Assembly: GCA_947243855.1 (NCBI GenBank)
Contig: CAMXIK010000003.1
Span: 1 to 64,000, forward strand
Source: an uncultured Lachnospiraceae bacterium
GTDB lineage: Bacteria > Bacillota > Clostridia > Lachnospirales > Lachnospiraceae
DNA: 64,000 nt
Reading direction: 5' to 3'
The notes under the pieces were generated by a model. That model was not told the origin of the DNA and made no database searches. It saw only the letters and a list, made by a program, of their open reading frames with translations. Positions 42,601 through 48,252 of the stretch are shown piece after piece. The translations under genes were made by a program, and so were the position numbers. Within the stretch, counting starts at the first letter, position 1. Every line of letters starts with the position of its first letter.

Positions 42601-44925
42601 CTATCTTTCGTTTGGTTTTAGGTCTCTATAATGAACTTCTATTTCCGTATCCTCCTGATCAAAAATAAAAGTTGCTTTTTCCCCATAATACAGATGGTAG
42701 GCATGTCCTTTTACCAAAAACTCCCGCCCCATCAACACGGTAGCTTTGCTGTTATTCTTAATAATCAAGCTCCTATCGTCGCCCGGTCTAATGATGATCC
42801 GCTCCGCGCCTTTTAGGTTCAGCGGAAGGTTACAGGTATCTAAAAGCCATTCCAGCGTGAGGATTTCACGGTTACATCTCGCAAATAGATTGATGCTTTC
42901 CGGCGGATAATCGATCCCCTCCCGATTGCGTATCACATAAATCTGTAATTTCCCGTTAAACTCGCTCCTGCGGTTCCCCGGCTCCTTGGGAAGCGCTCTT
43001 CCCTCGTCGATCACTTTTCTTCTGCCGAATGTCCTTTTTTTCTGTCTGTAGGCAAGAATCGCAATGATCAGCAGCGCGGCGGCGAAAAGCCCGATTACCG
43101 ACCAGAAAAACCAGTCGATCTCCGGTTCCGGCGGCTCTTCCGCCACAACCGGCACGTGAATTTCCACCGTCTCTTCCATATCCCCGTAATAATTGCCATA
43201 CAGCCCGTCAAAGGCAACCCGCAGCGCAGCCGACGCGTCCTGTGTATACTTTCGGGACAGGCGCAGCGCCCCTCCTGTCAGCCGGTATGTCTGCTGCTCG
43301 CCATCCAGATAAAGCTGCACGCCGCCGTCTTTCAGGTGCCCCTCTAACAGATCAAGACCGTTTTGGTTCGCGATCTTCAATCCCAGATTTGCCGTCTGCA
43401 TTGACGAAGTATAAGTATAATCAGCGCTTACCTGAACGTCATACTCCGCCGTGAGATAGGCGCTGACGTCCATCGGCGTATCCGCGCTCATCTGTATCGT
43501 CACTTCATTCCCAGACGGGTTTTGTAGTTCTATGACGGAATACCCCCGTCCCTTTGACAGGTTTATCTTGTCCGCCTCACAGTTCAGAGTCATATTTTCG
43601 TTCTGCTGGCTCCCCAGCAGGACAAGTTTCGCCTTACTCATCAGGCAGTCTGGAAGCTTCACCGAAAGTTCTCCGCTCATCCCGCTTATGTTTCCCACAT
43701 GGGACGCCTTCAGCTTCCACTGATCAAACAACAGCTTCTTGGCAAAATCTCCCAGTTTTTCTCCGTCGGACAGTTCACTCAAAAAACCGCCGGTCATTTC
43801 GGCGGCTGCATATACGGTATCTCCCTCTTCTATCCGCGTTCCTAATGCCACCACGTCTATGACAATGCCATCCCGTTTCGCCTGTTCCACCGACTGCGCA
43901 AACAAAGCCGCCGACTCCTGCGTCCCGTCTTTTGTCTTCATCATGATTTCGCCATCTGAAATCAGAATAATTCTTTTAGACGCCGCCGTATCGTCAAACA
44001 GCTCTACTGCCGCCGCCAATCCGGCTCCCGCGTTTCCATATTTTTGATACGCGGTCTCCTCCAATGCGTCCTCTATCATCCCATGGCTGCTGCCCGGAGG
44101 CAGACTCACGCAAACCTCTTCTTGATACGCTGTCATACCCACCCGGTACTCTCTCGGCAAAGCAGCGGCCAGCATTTTGGGGAAGTCAAAGGAGGCATAG
44201 CCAGCGTCCACGTCCTTCATGGATTGGCTGCAATCCAGCACTACCACGATCTCGTGCGCGGAAACCGGTTCCGCCTCCTTTGCGTTGGCTGTAACGCCCG
44301 CAAGCAGATAAAAACAAAAGAAAATCATCATACAAGCGGATATTTTTCTATTTCTAATTTTTTTCACAGTTCTTTGCAGGATGCAGGGAATTTGCAAGCT
44401 TAAAGTAAGGAGCAGACCGACTGCCATACACACCGCAAGCTTCTCGCTCCCGGCCAGCTTACCTGCCACCGCAATGACACACACTGCCGCCGATAGGATT
44501 CCCGCCAAAGAGCGGTATCTCTTTTTCTCCTCCTGATCCAGCCTCCGGTTCTCCGAATCCACCGGACTGAAAAGAAACAGCAATCCGGCCCCTGCACACA
44601 TACAAACGCACAACAAGACGTTGTACGTCATCCGCGATGCAATCAAAATACATGCCGCTAACAACACGGTAGAACAAAAAAGGCATGTTCCCGGATGCTT
44701 CGCATGATAGCCGCCGCTAAATTTTCTGATCGCCATAAAGGGCAGGATAATGAGTACCCCCGTACCGAGTTCTCCCATAATCCCTCCCACCAGCATAACC
44801 AGAAAAAGCGGGGCAGCCGTCATCAGAAGACACAGAGATGCGTACTGATATAAGTCTCTGTCTCCTTCTTCCACTGCCCCATGGATAATCAGCCACTCTG
44901 TTATTCTGTCCGCTAACCATCCCAT
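42601..44925 (-). CDS. AgrB peptidase fused to a membrane von Willebrand A protein (774 aa)
   Basis: Residues ~1-185 are an AgrB-type membrane endopeptidase: multiple TM helices, the motif 'RKFSGGYHAKHPGTC' with catalytic His74 and Cys81 at the standard spacing of seven, and 'SPVDSENRRL..EEKKRYR'. Without a stop the frame enters a signal-peptide-like helix (~190-212, ending VTANAKE). A VWA domain follows (~225-400) with MIDAS 'DCSQSM' and 'ISDG', then beta-sandwich regions. A second TM helix (~610-632) leads to a ~130-residue beta-rich cytoplasmic tail. AgrB should process the AgrD peptide encoded 9 bp upstream. A VWA-TM protein could anchor the apparatus. GTG at codon 187 might also start a separate VWA protein, but I see no good ribosome site there. 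Confidence 0.85.
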   Translation of the reverse strand: MGWLADRITEWLIIHGAVEEGDRDLYQYASLCLLMTAAPLFLVMLVGGIMGELGTGVLIILPFMAIRKFSGGYHAKHPGTCLFCSTVLLAACILIASRMTYNVLLCVCMCAGAGLLFLFSPVDSENRRLDQEEKKRYRSLAGILSAAVCVIAVAGKLAGSEKLAVCMAVGLLLTLSLQIPCILQRTVKKIRNRKISACMMIFFCFYLLAGVTANAKEAEPVSAHEIVVVLDCSQSMKDVDAGYASFDFPKMLAAALPREYRVGMTAYQEEVCVSLPPGSSHGMIEDALEETAYQKYGNAGAGLAAAVELFDDTAASKRIILISDGEIMMKTKDGTQESAALFAQSVEQAKRDGIVIDVVALGTRIEEGDTVYAAAEMTGGFLSELSDGEKLGDFAKKLLFDQWKLKASHVGNISGMSGELSVKLPDCLMSKAKLVLLGSQQNENMTLNCEADKINLSKGRGYSVIELQNPSGNEVTIQMSADTPMDVSAYLTAEYDVQVSADYTYTSSMQTANLGLKIANQNGLDLLEGHLKDGGVQLYLDGEQQTYRLTGGALRLSRKYTQDASAALRVAFDGLYGNYYGDMEETVEIHVPVVAEEPPEPEIDWFFWSVIGLFAAALLIIAILAYRQKKRTFGRRKVIDEGRALPKEPGNRRSEFNGKLQIYVIRNREGIDYPPESINLFARCNREILTLEWLLDTCNLPLNLKGAERIIIRPGDDRSLIIKNNSKATVLMGREFLVKGHAYHLYYGEKATFIFDQEDTEIEVHYRDLKPNER

Positions 44926-44934
44926 TTCCGTTTC

Positions 44935-45084
44935 CTACTTTCTCTTGAATTTTGACAATGACTCTGGCGCCTTGGGCTGATACAGTGCAAAACATGTTGC
45001 TGAATTAGCTTCTGTTCTCAGGGAAACGTTCAACATTTTTACCGCCTTTTGAGCAACCGCTTTGGAAACTTTCTTTTTATCCAT
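44935..45084 (-). CDS. agrD: AgrD-type cyclic lactone autoinducer pre-peptide (49 aa)
   Basis: The start at 45084 has AAGGAGG eight bases upstream; a longer reading to 45135 lacks one. It shows the three usual parts: an amphipathic basic helix (MDKKKVSKAVAQKAVKMLNV), a core with one Cys ('SATCFALY'), and a conserved acidic/proline tail ('QPKAPESL'). The YQPK-P--L pattern is typical of clostridial AgrD. By analogy, AgrB would cut after the core and close a thiolactone from Cys31, most simply a five-residue ring C-F-A-L-Y. It is the first gene of the whole injection-system array. Confidence 0.9.
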   Translation of the reverse strand: MDKKKVSKAVAQKAVKMLNVSLRTEANSATCFALYQPKAPESLSKFKRK

Positions 45085-45106
45085 ACCATCGTCCTCCTTT
45101 TTCCAA

Positions 45107-45135
45107 ATCATCGCAAAAATCGACACGCTTTTCAA
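45107..45135 (-). promoter_or_regulatory. Candidate promoter for agrD and the 45-kb array
   Basis: On the minus strand a weak -35 TTGAAA (45130-45135) and -10 GATGAT (45107-45112) are separated by exactly 17 bases. They end ~22 bp before the agrD start codon, leaving room for the ribosome site. A poor consensus is expected for a promoter that needs an activator. Confidence 0.6.
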
Positions 45136-45145
45136 TGTCTTATGT

Positions 45146-45174
45146 ACAAACGGTCATTATTTTGCACAAGCGGT
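45146..45174 (-). promoter_or_regulatory. Two LytTR/AgrA-type direct repeats upstream of the agrD promoter
   Basis: Minus-strand boxes ACCGTTTGT (45146-45154) and ACCGCTTGT (45166-45174) are 20 bp apart start to start. The first matches the LytTR consensus [TA][AC][CA]GTTN[AG][TG] fully, the second with one change. They lie 10 bp upstream of the -35, where AgrA-type activators bind. The regulator encoded on the other side (45.3 kb) is the obvious ligand. Confidence 0.75.
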
Positions 45175-45250
45175 TTGTTTATACAACGTACTGAATAAAG
45201 CTACAAGCAATTACTACATAGCAAAGAAAAAAGGAGAACCATTGCTTTTT

Positions 45251-45281
45251 TTGACAATATTTTGTAAAATATGTCTATATT
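45251..45281 (+). promoter_or_regulatory. Candidate promoter for the regulator/kinase pair
   Basis: A consensus -35 TTGACA at 45251-45256 is followed by TATATT at 45276-45281 (19-bp spacer; TCTATA at 17 bp is the alternative). It lies 39 bp before the regulator start. A better -35 than that of agrD suggests basal, constitutive expression of the sensing pair. Confidence 0.5.
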
Positions 45282-45319
45282 CAAACTTTAAACGAAAAAG
45301 TGGGGAAGGAGGAACCGAC

Positions 45320-46030
45320 ATGCGTATTCTGATCTGCGATGATGACCGCTTTATCATAGAGGAAATCAAACAATATCTGGAGGAGTATTTTAGCCAAAGC
45401 GACTATGCCATGCCGGAAATTGCCGACTTTTCCGACGGGGATTCCCTGTTAGCGGATGAAGGCGCAAAAGACCTTGTTTTTCTGGATATCGAAATGCCCG
45501 GCTTAAACGGTATCTCTGTGGGAAATACGCTAAAAGAGAAAAATCCCCATGTCTTCATCATCATCGTCACTTCCCATGAGCGGCAATATCTGGACGACGC
45601 TATGGCGGTTCCGGTATTCCGCTATCTCTCCAAACCCTTAGACCGGAAACGCCTGTTTCGGAATCTGGACGACGCCATGCGCTCCTATTGTGAGCTTGTT
45701 TTTCCTGTAGCCATTGATACCGGAACCTCTGTCGTCACAGTGTCGGCAGCAGACATTATCTTTATCGAAGCGCAGACCAGAGCCACCCTTGCCCATACGG
45801 TTTCGGGCGTATATTCCACGAAAACAAGCCTGCGCTCATGGAGTAAAACCTTAAACAACGGCGCTTTCTTCCAAACGCATAAGGGCTATCTTGTGAATAT
45901 GAGACATATCAAATCATTTGAAAATGATCTGATAGCGTTTGATGCTTGTGAAGAGCAAGCCTATCTGTCCAGAAGAAACTGCAAAGAGTTCAAGCGGTCC
46001 TATTTATTTTATATCAGCCACAATGCCTAA
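45320..46030 (+). CDS. agrA: LytTR-family response regulator (AgrA-like, 236 aa)
   Basis: ATG 45320 with GGAAGGAGG upstream gives a receiver domain from the first residue: 'MRILICDDDRFIIEEI' (acidic pocket), phospho-acceptor Asp in 'LVFLDIEMPGLNGI', Thr/Ser in 'IIVTSHERQ', Lys in 'RYLSKPLDRKRL'. The C-terminal ~100 residues are a LytTR DNA-binding domain ('FFQTHKGYLVNMRHIKSFENDLIAF ... YLSRRNCKEFKRSYLFYI'). It should bind the two boxes at 45.15 kb and turn on agrD and the array. Two-gene operon with the kinase 20 bp downstream. Confidence 0.9.
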   Translation: MRILICDDDRFIIEEIKQYLEEYFSQSDYAMPEIADFSDGDSLLADEGAKDLVFLDIEMPGLNGISVGNTLKEKNPHVFIIIVTSHERQYLDDAMAVPVFRYLSKPLDRKRLFRNLDDAMRSYCELVFPVAIDTGTSVVTVSAADIIFIEAQTRATLAHTVSGVYSTKTSLRSWSKTLNNGAFFQTHKGYLVNMRHIKSFENDLIAFDACEEQAYLSRRNCKEFKRSYLFYISHNA

Positions 46031-46050
46031 TAGGGTACGGGGGATTTTAC

Positions 46051-47355
46051 ATGGAAATAGTATGCTATGTTATCATATATTTCGTCGAAGCGCTGATTCT
46101 CTGGTTATACTGTAGCGATTTGTTCACGGCAAAATACTCTCTCCGTCGGACCATATTATTACTGTCCGCCTCTTACAGCCTGTTATTTTTCTTGTCTCTT
46201 TTGGATCTATATTGGTTAAATGGAATTGCTTTTCTGATTGTCAACTTCCTTTTAATTTTCCTTTTTTATGACAGCAGTTGGTCTACGGCTCTATTTCATG
46301 CCGGAATTACCACTGTTGCCATGACTCTCGGAGAACTACTTTCGTTTTCCTTTTTTCCGAATTTTGCCAGACATTTGTATGAAACGCACTCTGACAACAC
46401 GATCCTCATTATTTGTTCCCTATCCAGCAAACTACTCTATTTTTTTATGCTTTATATCCTGTCCCATCTGCCTGTGATCCGCGCAAACAAAAAAGCGGCG
46501 GGAGGCCGTGGAGCCCTTGTGCTTGTGCCAATCCCTCTCGTCACTTTTTTTATTGCAACCACACTTTTTGTCATCTATCATACGACCGATATTTCCGCCA
46601 CTCTCAACAATATGATTGCCGTCTGCTCCATCCTTCTTCTTTTGCTCAATCTGCTCATCTGGTTCTTTTTCAGCCTCACGCAGAAGCGGAATCAGGAGTT
46701 TACGGAATTACAGCTCAATCTTGTAAAGGAAAACGACTTGGCGGAATATTACAAAATGTTGAGCAGCCAACATGAAAACAGAAGTATTTTGATTCATGAT
46801 ATCAAAAACAATCTCTTTACCATCGCCAATCTGGCCAAACAAAACCAAACGACGGAAATCATCGATTACATTAGTAAGCTTTTGCAAACCGCCAGCCTGC
46901 AAAGCTCCGACAGCCTGCGGATATGCACAAACAACACCCTGAACGCCATTTTCTGCCGTTACAAAGAAGAGTGTAAAAAACGGAATATTAACTTTGTAAT
47001 CGACCGGCTGGATAACAATCTTGACTTTATGACTGCCAACGATTTAACCGCGCTCTTTTGTAATCTCCTTGACAACGCCGTGGAAGCTGCGTCCGGCGTT
47101 CTGGATTCCTTGATCAAGCTCAATGTCTTGAATCAGGAAAATTCTCCCTTTGTCCTTCTTTCCATCGAAAATTCCTGCCCCAAAAATCCCATAAATACAC
47201 ACGGGAAGCTTCCTTCCCACAAGAAAGATGCTTCCCACCATGGATTCGGGATGAAGAGCGTCCAACGCGCGATCAAGAATTACGGAGGCGAGTTGGAGAT
47301 TCATTATAACGAAACGGAGCAAACTTTTTGTGTGATGATCAGCATAAGAGCGTAA
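46051..47355 (+). CDS. agrC: AgrC-like sensor histidine kinase (434 aa)
   Basis: About six N-terminal TM helices (residues 1-210) form the peptide-sensing part. The catalytic half is of the HPK10/AgrC type: 'SILIHDIKNNLFTIANL' (phospho-His), 'ALFCNLLDNAVEAASG' (N box), 'HHGFGMKSVQRAIKNYGGELEI' (G box). The DNA has good coding character throughout and no frameshift. It presumably senses the thiolactone made from the AgrD at 44.9 kb and passes phosphate to the adjacent LytTR regulator. Confidence 0.9.
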   Translation: MEIVCYVIIYFVEALILWLYCSDLFTAKYSLRRTILLLSASYSLLFFLSLLDLYWLNGIAFLIVNFLLIFLFYDSSWSTALFHAGITTVAMTLGELLSFSFFPNFARHLYETHSDNTILIICSLSSKLLYFFMLYILSHLPVIRANKKAAGGRGALVLVPIPLVTFFIATTLFVIYHTTDISATLNNMIAVCSILLLLLNLLIWFFFSLTQKRNQEFTELQLNLVKENDLAEYYKMLSSQHENRSILIHDIKNNLFTIANLAKQNQTTEIIDYISKLLQTASLQSSDSLRICTNNTLNAIFCRYKEECKKRNINFVIDRLDNNLDFMTANDLTALFCNLLDNAVEAASGVLDSLIKLNVLNQENSPFVLLSIENSCPKNPINTHGKLPSHKKDASHHGFGMKSVQRAIKNYGGELEIHYNETEQTFCVMISIRA

Positions 47356-47373
47356 TATCCTGATTCCGATTCA
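47353..47373 (+). repeat. 21-bp perfect direct repeat, left copy
   Basis: Starts at the TAA stop of the AgrC-like gene and equals 48174-48194 exactly. The two copies bracket the toxin-antitoxin cassette. Confidence 0.85.
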
Positions 47374-47455
47374 CTAATCCCTTCCATCCAAATTTTCATC
47401 TTCTCCAAAACAAATAAGGCTGCCGTTCTTATAGGCGGCGGATAAAAAGACCATG

Positions 47456-47483
47456 TTGACAAATACTCCATATTGAATATAAT
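47456..47483 (+). promoter_or_regulatory. Promoter of the toxin-antitoxin pair
   Basis: Consensus TTGACA (47456-47461), 16-bp spacer, perfect TATAAT (47478-47483). It is followed at once by a palindromic operator and the antitoxin ribosome site. The strongest-looking promoter in the window. Confidence 0.8.
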
Positions 47484-47489
47484 TATATT

Positions 47490-47507
47490 AAGTGGGATAT
47501 CCCACTT
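47490..47507. promoter_or_regulatory. 18-bp perfect palindrome, probable antitoxin operator
   Basis: AAGTGGGATATCCCACTT is its own reverse complement and covers the expected transcription start, 7 bp after the -10. Type II antitoxins bind such palindromes to repress their own operon. Confidence 0.75.
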
Positions 47508-47527
47508 CTAACAACGGAGGTGACTGT

Positions 47528-47767
47528 ATGGAAGCAGTAAGGAATTATACGGTTCATATTGATGATAAAAAAAGAATTACCTTGAGAGGTGCATTATATC
47601 AGTATTATCATGTAAAAGAATTCCCAAACGGATGTATTATGCTGGAGCCAAGAGAGCTTACCGTCCCAGATTCTATCTCTGGCAGAACCCTTGAAGATAT
47701 GGATCGTGCTATTGAGAATTTCAGGATGAATAAGGTTTCAACACCAATTGACTTATCTGATTTTTAG
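47528..47767 (+). CDS. Type II antitoxin, AbrB/RelB-like (79 aa)
   Basis: ATG 47528 has ACGGAGGTGACT upstream. The N-terminal ~45 residues look like a small swapped-hairpin DNA-binding fold ('NYTVHIDDKKRITLRGALYQYYHVKEFPNGCIMLEPREL'). The C-terminal ~30 residues ('RTLEDMDRAIENFRMNKVSTPIDLSDF') would thread over the toxin. It precedes the toxin by 11 bp and should autorepress through the palindrome. Antitoxin family not firmly assigned. Confidence 0.75.
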   Translation: MEAVRNYTVHIDDKKRITLRGALYQYYHVKEFPNGCIMLEPRELTVPDSISGRTLEDMDRAIENFRMNKVSTPIDLSDF

Positions 47768-47778
47768 GAGACCGCTGC

Positions 47779-48150
47779 ATGGCATATGAGATACGAATGG
47801 GCATTCCAGAAATGGAAAAACTATGGAATGAACTAAGAAGAAAGAATAAGGAAGGCACAGCAGGCAAAACGGAAAAACAGATGTATAAAAAATGGGGAAA
47901 TGCCCTAAAAAAACTTTCCGAGAATCCCATGTATCCAAGTTTGAAAAGCCATGAGATTGATACCTTATCGCACAGATATGGCATGAAGGTCTGGCAGTCC
48001 TATCTTGAAAATAAGAAAAGCGGCGCAATGAGAATGTTCTGGGTATATGGACCGGATCAACAGCAGATTACAATCATTGGCTTGGAGCCACATCCAGAAG
48101 ACAAAAAGAACGGTGCATATGACAGGATCAATCTATCTGATCTGGAATAA
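47779..48150 (+). CDS. RelE/ParE-superfamily toxin candidate (123 aa)
   Basis: Small basic protein with GGAG upstream, directly after the antitoxin gene. An early helical part ('MEKLWNELRRKNKEGTAGKTEKQMYKKWGNALKKLSENPMYPSLKSHEI') is followed by strands ('YGMKVWQSYLENKKSGAMRMFWVYGPDQQQITIIGLEPHPEDKK'), the helix-then-sheet order of RelE-like mRNA interferases. The W-x-Y / R-M-F-W-V-Y strand and the I-G-L-E-P-H end match that group. Exact subfamily and active-site residues are not clear by eye. Confidence 0.65.
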   Translation: MAYEIRMGIPEMEKLWNELRRKNKEGTAGKTEKQMYKKWGNALKKLSENPMYPSLKSHEIDTLSHRYGMKVWQSYLENKKSGAMRMFWVYGPDQQQITIIGLEPHPEDKKNGAYDRINLSDLE

Positions 48151-48173
48151 AAGGGGGGCCTCCCCGCCTTCCC

Positions 48174-48194
48174 TAATATCCTGATTCCGATTCA
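48174..48194 (+). repeat. 21-bp perfect direct repeat, right copy
   Basis: Equals 47353-47373. It leads into the terminator at 48.2 kb, which was probably the original agrC terminator before the cassette arrived. Confidence 0.85.
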
Positions 48195-48204
48195 TCACAC
48201 GGTA

Positions 48205-48244
48205 AAGAAGCTGTAAAATTCAACGTAAAATTTTACAGCTTCTT
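48205..48244. terminator. Strong intrinsic terminator between convergent genes
   Basis: A perfect 16-bp stem (48205-48220 with 48229-48244, 8-base loop) is followed by a T-run on the plus strand. On the minus strand it ends in a shorter T stretch. It serves the rightward toxin gene and perhaps the leftward 1508-aa gene, whose stop is 9 bp away. Confidence 0.9.
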
Positions 48245-48252
48245 TTTTTCAT

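Noticed and set aside
219-45084. Prophage or phage-tail-like bacteriocin
   Set aside because: No integrase, terminase, portal, capsid, holin or tape-measure-like gene is seen. Four spikes, several immunity-type lipoproteins and Agr/FHA/PP2C/Hsp70 genes do not fit a prophage or a simple tailocin.
219-45084. Canonical type VI secretion system
   Set aside because: TssJ, TssL, TssM, TssK and ClpV are not recognisable, and the host appears to be Gram-positive. I use T6SS-like only for the shared spike/tube/cargo logic.
45062-45319. 86-residue N-terminal extension of the response regulator
   Set aside because: It is the intergenic promoter region with the LytTR boxes. The receiver domain begins exactly at ATG 45320 behind GGAAGGAGG.
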